From the NCBI RefSeq assembly GCF_900100395.1, contig NZ_FNFB01000012.1, forward strand, positions 124,001 through 188,000: 64,000 bases of DNA, in the 5' to 3' direction. The position numbers and the translations under genes were made by a program. The number at the start of each line of letters is the position of its first letter. Position 1 is the first letter of the stretch. Shown one piece after another: positions 32,764-40,459 of the stretch. Under the pieces are notes generated by a model. That model made no database searches. It was not told the DNA's origin and saw only the letters and a list, made by a program, of their open reading frames with translations. This DNA is from Nonomuraea maritima (GTDB lineage: Bacteria > Actinomycetota > Actinomycetes > Streptosporangiales > Streptosporangiaceae).

Positions 32764-34809
32764 GTGGCGAAGGTAACAGATCTTGTCAAACGCTTGCTCG
32801 TGGGGCGGGCCCTGCGTAGCGGGCAGCTCCACGAGCAGCTACTCCCGAAAAGGATCGCGCTGCCCGTTTTCGCGAGCGACGCGCTCTCCTCGGTCGCGTA
32901 CGCGCCGCAGGAGATCCTCGTCATCCTGTCGCTCGCCGGGGTCTCGTTCTACTCCTTCAGCCCGTGGATCGCCATCGCCGTCATCGTCGTGATGCTCACG
33001 GTCGTCGCGTCGTACCGGCAGAACGTGCACGCCTACCCGAGCGGTGGCGGCGACTACGAGGTGGCCACCACCAACCTCGGCAAGAACGCCGGGCTCACCG
33101 TGGCGAGCGCGCTGCTCGTCGACTACGTGCTCACGGTCGCGGTCTCCGTCGCCAACGGCGTCGACTACGTCGGCGCCACCATCCCTTTCGTGGGGCAGCA
33201 CAAGCCGGCCGTCGCCGTCGCCATCGTCGTCCTGCTCACCGTGGTCAACCTGCGCGGCATCCGCGAGTCCGGCACCGCCTTCGCCATTCCCACGTACGCG
33301 TTCATGTTCTGTGTCATCGGGCTCGTCGCCTGGGGCGGGTTCCGGCTGCTGGTGCTGAGGGAGGAGCTCCAGGCGCCGAGCGCCCACTTCACCATCGAGC
33401 CCGAGCAGACCAACCTGACCGCCTTCGCCGCTGCGTTCCTGGTGCTGCGCGCGTTCTCGACCGGTTGTGCCGCGTTGACCGGTGTCGAGGCGATCAGCAA
33501 CGGCGTGCCCGCCTTCCGCAAGCCCAAGAGCAAGAACGCCGCCACGACGCTGCTCATGATGGGCCTGGTCGCGATCACCATGTTCGGTGGCATCATCGCG
33601 CTCGGCCTGGCCTCGGGCGTGAAGGTGGCCGAGCCCTCGGTGGTGGCGGAGGATTTGCTGCGGCCCGACGGCACGCCGGTCGGCCCCGGCTACTACCAGC
33701 AGCCGATCATCTCGCAGGTCACCGCCGCGGTGTTCGGCAGCGGGTCGCCGCCGTTCGTGGTGATCTCGGTGGTGACCGCGCTGATCCTCTTCCTCGCGGC
33801 GAACACCGCCTTCAACGGCTTCCCCGTGCTCGGCTCGATCCTGGCCCAGGACCGCTACCTGCCGCGCCAGCTGCACACCCGCGGCGACCGGCTGGCCTTC
33901 TCCAACGGCATCGTCATCCTGGCGGCCGGCGCCTGCCTGCTGCTGTGGGGGTTCCAGGCCGACGTGAGCCGCCTGCTCAACCTGTACATCGTCGGCGTGT
34001 TCGTCTCGTTCACCCTCAGCCAGACGGGCATGGTCATCCACTGGACCCGCCGCCTGAGGACCGAGACCGAGCTGCGGGTCCGCCACCAGATGCAGCGCTC
34101 GCGCGTGATCAACGCGTTCGGCGCCGTCATGACCGGGCTCGTGCTCATCGTGGTGCTGCTGACGAAGTTCCTCGTCGGCGCCTGGATCGTGGTGCTCGCG
34201 ATGCCGGTGCTCTTCCTCATGATGAAGGGCATCAGGCGCCACTACGACAACGTCGCGACCGAGCTGGAACTGTCCGGCGAGTACGACCCGGCCATGCTGC
34301 CCGCGCGCAACCACGCGATCGTGCTGGTGTCGAAGCTGCACAAACCCACCATGCGCGCCATCGCGTACGCCCGCGCCACCCGTCCCTCGACGCTGGAGGC
34401 CATCACCGTCGGGGTGGAGGGTGAGGAGGCGGAGCGGCTGCAGGAGGAGTGGGAACGGCTCGGCATCCCGGTGCCGCTGAAGATGCTCGACTCGCCGTAC
34501 CGTGAGATCACGCAGCCCATCCTCGACTACGTCAAGACCCTGCGCAGGCGCTCGCCGCGCGACGTCGTCACGGTGTTCATCCCCGAGTACGTGGTCGGCC
34601 GCTGGTGGGAGCACCTGCTGCACAACCAGAGCGCGCTGCGGCTGAAGGCCCGGCTGCTGTTCAAGCCGGGCGTCATGGTGACCAGCGTGCCCTGGCAGCT
34701 GCACTCCGCCGACCGCCTGCAGGGCCGGCCGGAGCCGTTCGCTCCAGGGGCCGTACGGCGGCCGTGGCACAGTACGGCCGGCGACGACCAGCAGATCACG
34801 AGGGGCTGA
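32764..34809 (+). CDS. KimA-like APC-superfamily permease (probable K+ importer)
   Basis: 681 aa. About 12 helices fill residues 1-480, and a soluble C-terminal domain follows. Blocks that recall Bacillus KimA are PVFASDALSSVAYAPQE, YPSGGGDYEVA, LVDYVLTVAVSVANG, STGCAALTGVEAISNGVPAF, AANTAFNGFPVL and LHNQSALRLKARLLF near the end. It is usually annotated as an amino acid permease, but adjacency to two RCK proteins supports potassium import. The GTG lies 8 nt after a TAGCAT hexamer, so the message may be leaderless. Its stop overlaps the convergent hydrolase gene by 14 nt. Confidence 0.85.
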   Translation: MAKVTDLVKRLLVGRALRSGQLHEQLLPKRIALPVFASDALSSVAYAPQEILVILSLAGVSFYSFSPWIAIAVIVVMLTVVASYRQNVHAYPSGGGDYEVATTNLGKNAGLTVASALLVDYVLTVAVSVANGVDYVGATIPFVGQHKPAVAVAIVVLLTVVNLRGIRESGTAFAIPTYAFMFCVIGLVAWGGFRLLVLREELQAPSAHFTIEPEQTNLTAFAAAFLVLRAFSTGCAALTGVEAISNGVPAFRKPKSKNAATTLLMMGLVAITMFGGIIALGLASGVKVAEPSVVAEDLLRPDGTPVGPGYYQQPIISQVTAAVFGSGSPPFVVISVVTALILFLAANTAFNGFPVLGSILAQDRYLPRQLHTRGDRLAFSNGIVILAAGACLLLWGFQADVSRLLNLYIVGVFVSFTLSQTGMVIHWTRRLRTETELRVRHQMQRSRVINAFGAVMTGLVLIVVLLTKFLVGAWIVVLAMPVLFLMMKGIRRHYDNVATELELSGEYDPAMLPARNHAIVLVSKLHKPTMRAIAYARATRPSTLEAITVGVEGEEAERLQEEWERLGIPVPLKMLDSPYREITQPILDYVKTLRRRSPRDVVTVFIPEYVVGRWWEHLLHNQSALRLKARLLFKPGVMVTSVPWQLHSADRLQGRPEPFAPGAVRRPWHSTAGDDQQITRG

Positions 34810-36439
34810 TCAGAGCGCGCAGCCGTGCGGTGTCGTCGGCGCTCCAGCCGGGCGGTGCCGCCACGGCGGCCCAGCCGTCGACGATGTTGCCGCCGTAGCG
34901 GTGGCCGTGACCGGGGGAGACGTCGAGCGCGGTCGCCATGTCGGCCAGCACCTGCCAGAACGTCACCAGCGGAAACCAGTTCATCCCCGGGTTGACGCCG
35001 GGGCCGCGCTCGCCGTGCAGCCAGGCCGGCCGCTGGACGATCAGCCGGGGTGACCACCAGACGACCGGGTCGGAGGCGTTCTGCAGGTAGACCACGCGCG
35101 GGCGGGGCCACGGCCCGGGCGGCCGGGACAGGTCGGCGGGATACTGGGCGAACCTCGCGGTGCGGCCCGCGTCGTAGACCGGCCGCCACACCGGGCTGCC
35201 GCGCTCGCGTCCGGACGTGAGCTGCTGCCAGATGGGGTTGGCGTTCGGCGGGCCGATGAACAGCGCCCCGTCGGCTCGTGCGGCCAGGCCGGCCAGGTCG
35301 CCGAACGCCTCCTCCAGCTCGTACGAGCCCATGCTCTCGCCGGCGAGCACCAGGAGCGGCCGGTCGGCGGCGGGCAGCCGGGACCACCGCTCGTGCACCG
35401 CCTCGAACAGCGCCTTGCCGGTGGCCGCCGCCTTCTCCCTGTCGACCAGGAACGACACCCAGCTCGGCAGGTAGGAGTACTGCAGGGCGACCATGGCCGA
35501 GCGGCCGTTGTACAGGTATTCCAGCGTGTCGGCGATCTGCGGGTCGACCCAGCCGGTGCCGGTCGTGCCGAGGACGGCGAGCACCGGCCGCAGGAACGCG
35601 CCCGTGCGCTCCAGCTCGCGCACCGCGAGGGCCGCCTGCTCCCGCGGTGACGGGGTGCCCTGCAGGCCGACGTACACCCTGATGGGTTCGGTGGCCGGTC
35701 GCCCGGAGAAGGCGGACAGGCGGGCCGGGCGCGCGGCGGTGGCGGTGAAGCGCCGGCCCTCCCTGCCGAGGGACTCCCAGCTCACCAGTGACCCGGGCCC
35801 GCCCGACAGGCGCGTCGAGGTGGGCCTGACCACGCCGGGGTAGGTGCCCTGGTTGGCGACGGACGAGATGCCGCTCATCCGGTTCACGAACGCGCTGAAC
35901 AGGACGTCGTTGGCGAACACCGCGACGAGCGCGGCCATGACGAGCACGCCGACGGCGTGACCGACGTACGCGGGGACGTACCGGTCGAGCCAGGTGATGA
36001 GCTTGCGGCCGCCCAGGCGGACGAGCCGGGCGAGGACCAGCAGGACGGCGAACAGGGCGGTGGCCATCGCCAGGATCAGCGGCGGGAACCACGTGATGCG
36101 GGTGTCCATGCCCATCAGCTCCCGCAGCTCGCGCTGCCAGTCGTAGCTGTAGGCGAGCGTCACCGTCACCAGGGTGGCGCAGCCGGCCAGCATGAGCTGC
36201 CAGGCGATGCGCCGCGCGGACTCGGAGGGCCGCCACGGGACGATGAGCCTGGCCACCGAGCCGATCGACGCCCCCACGGAGTAGCCGAGGATGCCGGTGA
36301 TCGCGCCCATCACGCCCTGGTACGGCCACGAACGGGGCAGCAGCGACGGCGTGAGCGAGGCGCAGGCGAACAGCGTGGCGAGCAGCGCGCCGCCGAAACC
36401 GAGTCGCCGCCACACCACCCTTCCATCGTTCACGATCAC
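34796..36439 (-). CDS. Membrane-anchored alpha/beta hydrolase (Abhydrolase_9 type)
   Basis: 547 aa. The first ~185 residues contain four to five hydrophobic helices (FGGALLATLFACASL, LMLAGCATLVTVTLAY, LAMATALFAVLLVLA, VGVLVMAALVAVFA). The rest is an alpha/beta-hydrolase domain with nucleophile elbow LAGESMGSYE (Ser369), an acid candidate in LQNASDPVVWW, and a His near GHGHRYGG. I recall this two-part layout from the Pfam family Abhydrolase_9. The substrate is unknown; lipid or ester hydrolysis at the membrane is plausible. The start is GTG 36439 (or 36433). Confidence 0.83.
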   Translation of the reverse strand: MIVNDGRVVWRRLGFGGALLATLFACASLTPSLLPRSWPYQGVMGAITGILGYSVGASIGSVARLIVPWRPSESARRIAWQLMLAGCATLVTVTLAYSYDWQRELRELMGMDTRITWFPPLILAMATALFAVLLVLARLVRLGGRKLITWLDRYVPAYVGHAVGVLVMAALVAVFANDVLFSAFVNRMSGISSVANQGTYPGVVRPTSTRLSGGPGSLVSWESLGREGRRFTATAARPARLSAFSGRPATEPIRVYVGLQGTPSPREQAALAVRELERTGAFLRPVLAVLGTTGTGWVDPQIADTLEYLYNGRSAMVALQYSYLPSWVSFLVDREKAAATGKALFEAVHERWSRLPAADRPLLVLAGESMGSYELEEAFGDLAGLAARADGALFIGPPNANPIWQQLTSGRERGSPVWRPVYDAGRTARFAQYPADLSRPPGPWPRPRVVYLQNASDPVVWWSPRLIVQRPAWLHGERGPGVNPGMNWFPLVTFWQVLADMATALDVSPGHGHRYGGNIVDGWAAVAAPPGWSADDTARLRALISPS

Positions 36440-36499
36440 CCAGGGTAGTGGATCAAGTGGGAGAAGTAGTTACCAAGGTCATGGCATTAGGGTGTCGGT

Positions 36500-37750
36500 G
36501 TGAAACAGGCATCTCTCGAGTTGACGGTTGGTCCGGTGGCCCATGGCGGCTGGTGCGTGGCGCGCCATGAGGGGCGGGTGGTGTTCGTCCGGCACGCCCT
36601 GCCCGGCGAGCGGGTGATCGCGTCCGTCACCGAGGAGACCAGCCGTTTCCTGCGGGCCGACGCGGTCGAGATCCTCGAACCGTCGCCCGACCGCGTCACG
36701 CCGCCGTGCCCCTACGCCGGGCCTGGTCGCTGCGGCGGCTGCGACTGGCAGCACGCCGGCCTGGAGGCGCAGCGGCGGCTCAAGGCGGAGGTCGTGGCCG
36801 AGCAGTTGCGGCGGCTCGCGGGCATCGAGCGCGAGGTCGTGGTGGAGGAGGTGCCGGGCGCCAAGGACGGGCTCGGCTGGCGTACGCGGGTGCAGTTCGC
36901 CGCGCTGCCCGGCGGTGAGCTGGGCTTCCGCCGTCACCGCTCGCACGACGTCGAGGTCGTCGACGCCTGCCTGATCGCCCACCCTGAGGTGGAGGCCGTC
37001 GGGGTCGAGGGCCACGTGTGGCCGGGGGCGCGGTCGGTCGAGGTCATCGCCTCCTCCGAGGGTGAGCGGGCCGTGGTCGTCGCGCCGCGGCCCCGGCGCA
37101 GCGTCACCGTGCCCGACCTGGAGGCCCCCGCCTCGATCCTGCTCGACCAGGGCAAGGGGCGTACGGTCGCGCGGCGCGGTTCAGGGCTGCTGCACGAGCA
37201 GGTCGGCGACCGGGAGTTCCGCGTCGCAGGCAGCGGGTTCTGGCAGGTGCACCCGGGGGCGGCCGTGACGCTGCTCGACGCGGTGCTGGAGTACGCGGCG
37301 CCGGAGCCGGGGGAGTGGGCGCTCGACCTCTACTGCGGGGTGGGCCTGTTCGCGGCGGGGCTGGCGGAGGCCGTGGGGCCCGAGGGGGCCGTGTTCGGGC
37401 TGGAGTCGGAGGAGGCGGCCGTCCGCGACGCCCGGGTCAACCTGCGTGACCTGCCGCAGGCGCGGGTGGAGCGCGGACGCGTGGAGGAGGCGCTCGACCG
37501 CTTCCAGATCGAGCGCGCCGACCTCGTGGTGGTCGACCCGCCGCGGGCCGGGCTGGGGCGCGAGGTGGTCGACCGGATCGCGGGGCTCGAGGCCCAGCGG
37601 ATCGTGTACGTCTCCTGCGACCCGGCCACCCTCGCCCGCGACCTGGCCTGGCTGGACGAACGTGGCTACCGGCTGGCCGAACTGCGCGCCTTCGACGCCT
37701 TCCCGATGACGCACCACGTGGAGTGCGTGACCCTCCTCGTCAGGAAGTGA
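36500..37750 (+). CDS. TrmA/RumA-type RNA (uracil-5-)-methyltransferase
   Basis: 416 aa. The N-terminal TRAM beta-barrel (ELTVGPVAHGGWCVARHEGRV) is followed by four cysteines in a CPYAGPGRCGGCDWQH Fe-S-like cluster with a Cys further on. The SAM domain follows: GFWQVHP, DLYCGVGLFA, VVDPPRAGLG, YVSCDPATLARD (catalytic Cys) and PMTHHVECV (general-base Glu). It would methylate C5 of a uridine in tRNA or rRNA; which one is not decidable. The start is GTG at 36500. Its location after the K+ transport genes is conserved in Mycobacterium. Confidence 0.92.
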   Translation: MKQASLELTVGPVAHGGWCVARHEGRVVFVRHALPGERVIASVTEETSRFLRADAVEILEPSPDRVTPPCPYAGPGRCGGCDWQHAGLEAQRRLKAEVVAEQLRRLAGIEREVVVEEVPGAKDGLGWRTRVQFAALPGGELGFRRHRSHDVEVVDACLIAHPEVEAVGVEGHVWPGARSVEVIASSEGERAVVVAPRPRRSVTVPDLEAPASILLDQGKGRTVARRGSGLLHEQVGDREFRVAGSGFWQVHPGAAVTLLDAVLEYAAPEPGEWALDLYCGVGLFAAGLAEAVGPEGAVFGLESEEAAVRDARVNLRDLPQARVERGRVEEALDRFQIERADLVVVDPPRAGLGREVVDRIAGLEAQRIVYVSCDPATLARDLAWLDERGYRLAELRAFDAFPMTHHVECVTLLVRK

Positions 37751-38081
37751 CAACTCACCGCACCCGCTGACGCCATCCCTGGGTGGTGCCGCGCGCGGCC
37801 GTGGCGGACGGCTCGGCGGGCGCGTGGGTCGCCCACCACCTGGGCGTGGTTCCCCGCGCGTCAGTGCTTCTGCGGGTATGCGGTGGTGGGCGTCTCCTTG
37901 CGCGTGGTCATGGCGCCCTGAGCCCGTGGTGTCGCGGGGCTCAGGTGTGTGGCTGGGGTGATGGATGTCTCGTGGGTTGACATTAATCACAACGGAAATG
38001 TCCGTATTTCAGTGACAAATTTGTAACGGAACCGACAGAATGCGGGACGACGAGCGTCTCCCCGCCTCTGGAGGAACCCCC
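37751..38081. other. Intergenic region: terminator, then AT-rich promoter region of the CAP-domain gene
   Basis: 331 nt with no convincing ORF. A 9-bp hairpin (CCTGAGCCC/GGGCTCAGG, 37917-37945) ends the methyltransferase transcript. An unusually AT-rich stretch follows at 37977-38030: a TTGACA hexamer (37977-37982), a CGGA-AATG-TCCG inverted repeat (37993-38004) and a perfect ACAAATTTGT palindrome (38015-38024). The last is a good operator candidate. A good RBS (TGGAGGA) precedes ATG 38082. Confidence 0.5.
37917..37945 (+). terminator. Hairpin terminator after the RNA methyltransferase gene
   Basis: Arms CCTGAGCCC and GGGCTCAGG are exact complements around a loop of 11 nt, 167 nt after the stop codon. 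There is no T run. Confidence 0.6.
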
Positions 38082-39020
38082 ATGCGCACACCCCTTGGGG
38101 TACTCGCCGCCGTCCTCTGTCTCGCGGCCTGCGCCCCGTCCACCGGCGGCGAGGACGTCGGCGAGGTGGAACCCAAGCCGATCGCGGCGACGGAAGCGCC
38201 CACGCGGACCGACGAACCGACGCCGGCCGCCAAGTCGACGCCGGCCGAGTCGGACGACTGCCGCGTCAGCGTGACCCGGCCGGGCGTCTCCTCGCTGCGC
38301 ATCGAGACCGCCGCCGTCCGCCGTGACTGCGTGCGCCCGGCCCTGCTGCGCGTCCGCGTGAAGCGCGCCGTCCCCGGCGACGACCCGGTGGTCAAGAGCG
38401 GCGCCACCCGGGAGGACCGCATCGCCCTGAAGCTGCGCTGCGAGCCGGGCACGTACTACGCCGTCGCCACCGACTACCGGGGGCGCACCGCGAGGTCGAA
38501 GGCCGTACGGCTGACCTGCGCCACCCCCGCCCCCACGCCCACTCCCACGTCCACCCCTACCCCCGCCCCGTCCGAGCCGCGTCCCGCGCGCACGACGAAG
38601 GCGCCCGAGAAGCGGGCGCCCGTCTCGTCCGTCGGCACGGCCGTGGAGAACGAGGTGGTCCGGCTGACCAACGCCGAACGCGCCAAGGGCGGCTGCGGCC
38701 CGCTCAAGCACGACGCGCGGCTGCGCGAGGCCGCCATCGGGCACTCCACCGACATGGCCGAGAACGACTACTTCGACCACACCTCCCAGGACGGCCGCGA
38801 CATGACCGATCGCATCGACGCGACCGGCTTCAGCGGCTCGGCCTGGGCGGAGAACATCGCCATGGGCCAGCCCACGGCGGCGGCGGTGGTCAAGGCGTGG
38901 ATGGACAGTGACGGCCACCGGGAGAACATCATGAACTGCGACCACACCCTCATCGGCGTGGGCGCGGCGAAGAACGCCGAGGGGCAGATCTACTGGACGC
39001 AGGACTTCGCCGCCCGCTAG
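38082..39020 (+). CDS. CAP/SCP-domain lipoprotein
   Basis: 312 aa. Lipoprotein signal peptide with lipobox LAAC (Cys17). Residues ~18-55 are a Thr/Pro/Glu linker, then a beta domain with Cys pairs (DDCRVSV, RRDCVRP, LRCEPG, LTCATP) and a second Pro/Thr linker. The C-terminal CAP domain has VVRLTNAERAKGGCGPL, HSTDMAENDYFDHTSQDGRD and GHRENIMNCDHTLIGVG with the usual His/Glu/His set. These proteins act outside the cell; the bacterial role is unsettled. ATG 38082 follows TGGAGGA. The stop overlaps the stop of the sugar porter gene by four bases. Confidence 0.9.
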   Translation: MRTPLGVLAAVLCLAACAPSTGGEDVGEVEPKPIAATEAPTRTDEPTPAAKSTPAESDDCRVSVTRPGVSSLRIETAAVRRDCVRPALLRVRVKRAVPGDDPVVKSGATREDRIALKLRCEPGTYYAVATDYRGRTARSKAVRLTCATPAPTPTPTSTPTPAPSEPRPARTTKAPEKRAPVSSVGTAVENEVVRLTNAERAKGGCGPLKHDARLREAAIGHSTDMAENDYFDHTSQDGRDMTDRIDATGFSGSAWAENIAMGQPTAAAVVKAWMDSDGHRENIMNCDHTLIGVGAAKNAEGQIYWTQDFAAR

Positions 39021-40417
39021 CCCATCTCCTCCAGCGCGCGCCCCTTCGTCTCCTTGACGAACCTGGCCACGAAGACGAACGACAGCAGTGCGAACACCGC
39101 GTACGCCGCGTACGTGAGGCCGAGGTCCCAGTCGGACAGGGCCGGGAACGACACCGTGATCGCCCAGTTGGCGAACCACTGGGCGGACGCGGCGACGCCG
39201 AGCGCGGCGGCGCGGATGCGGTTGGGGAAGATCTCGCCCAGCAGCACCCAGACCACCACACCCCACGACAGCGCGAAGAACAGCACGAACAGGTTGGCCG
39301 CCACCAGCGCGATCGCGCCCTGCGGGTCCGGCAGCGAGACCTCGCCGTCGATGACCCGGGTGGCGCTGAACGCCCACGCGGCGGTGCCCAGCGAGATCGC
39401 CATCCCGGCCGAGCCGATCATGAGCAGCGGCCGGCGTCCGAGCTTGTCCACCAGCGCGATCGCGATGAACGTGCCGACGAGGTTGATGATCGAGCTGGAG
39501 AAGCTGATCAGGAGCGAGTCGCTCTGGTTGATGCCCACCGACTGCCACAGCACCGACGAGTAGTAGAAGATCACGTTGATGCCCACGAGCTGCTGGAACA
39601 GCGACAGCGCGATGCCGACCCACACGATCGGCAGCAGGCCCAGCGCCGGCCCGCGCAGGTCACGCAGCCCAGGCACCCGCTCGGTGTGCAGCACGCGCCC
39701 GATCTCGGCGACGCGCTCGTCGAGGTCCACGTAGCGGGGCTCGACCTCGGCCAGCACCTCGCGCGCCTGCTCCGGTCGTCCGGACATGACCAGGTAGCGG
39801 GGCGACTCGGGGATGGTCAGCGCGAACAGCAGGTAGACGGCGGCGGGCACGACGCAGGCGCCCAGCATCCACTGCCAGGCCTGCAGTGGCCCCAGCGCGT
39901 TGTTCACGTCGCCGCCGGCCAGCGTCGCGATCACATAGTCGACCAGCTGCGAGGCCGCGATCCCGAGGACGATGGCGAGCTGCTGGAACGAGCCCAGACG
40001 TCCCCGATAGGCGGGCGGCGCCACCTCGGCGATGTAGGCGGGCCCGAGCACGGACGCCATGCCGATCGCGAACCCCGCCAGCACCCGCCACAGCGCCAGG
40101 TCCCACAGCGCGAACGGCAGCATCTGCCCGATGGAGCTGACCGCGAACAGCAGCGCGGCCACCTGCATCGACCTGGTACGCCCCCACCGGTCGGCGAGGC
40201 CGCCCCCCGCCCACGCGCCCACGACGGAGCCGAGCAGCGCGATGGCCACCACGAACCCGATCTCCACCGACCCGGCCTGGAAGTGCCGCTGGATCCCCAC
40301 CACCGCGCCGTTGATGACGGAACTGTCGTAACCGAACAGGAACCCGCCGACGGCGGCGGCCGCCGCGATGAAGACGACGTGACCGAGGTGCTCACGCCGG
40401 GTGTGCTGGGTAGCCAC
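39017..40417 (-). CDS. Sugar porter family MFS transporter
   Basis: 466 aa, 12 helices. Sugar porter signatures are complete: GGFLFGYDSSVINGA at helix 1, GGGLADRWGRTRS after helix 2, PAYIAEVAPPAYRGRLGS, PESPRYLVMSGR before the central loop, QQLVGINVIFYYSS in helix 7, VDKLGRRPLL and PAETKGR-like VKETKGRALEE at the end. It would be a sugar/H+ symporter such as for glucose, xylose or galactose. No sugar-metabolism gene is adjacent, so the substrate is open. It lies 42 nt downstream of pnkp on the same strand. Confidence 0.92.
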   Translation of the reverse strand: MATQHTRREHLGHVVFIAAAAAVGGFLFGYDSSVINGAVVGIQRHFQAGSVEIGFVVAIALLGSVVGAWAGGGLADRWGRTRSMQVAALLFAVSSIGQMLPFALWDLALWRVLAGFAIGMASVLGPAYIAEVAPPAYRGRLGSFQQLAIVLGIAASQLVDYVIATLAGGDVNNALGPLQAWQWMLGACVVPAAVYLLFALTIPESPRYLVMSGRPEQAREVLAEVEPRYVDLDERVAEIGRVLHTERVPGLRDLRGPALGLLPIVWVGIALSLFQQLVGINVIFYYSSVLWQSVGINQSDSLLISFSSSIINLVGTFIAIALVDKLGRRPLLMIGSAGMAISLGTAAWAFSATRVIDGEVSLPDPQGAIALVAANLFVLFFALSWGVVVWVLLGEIFPNRIRAAALGVAASAQWFANWAITVSFPALSDWDLGLTYAAYAVFALLSFVFVARFVKETKGRALEEMG

Positions 40418-40459
40418 AAAAACGGCGACTACCCACAGGCCACATGCGTATGCGCTCGC

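Noticed and set aside
37751..38081. Possible riboswitch upstream of the CAP-domain lipoprotein gene
   Set aside because: Only a terminator hairpin and short palindromes could be identified; no known aptamer core was seen.
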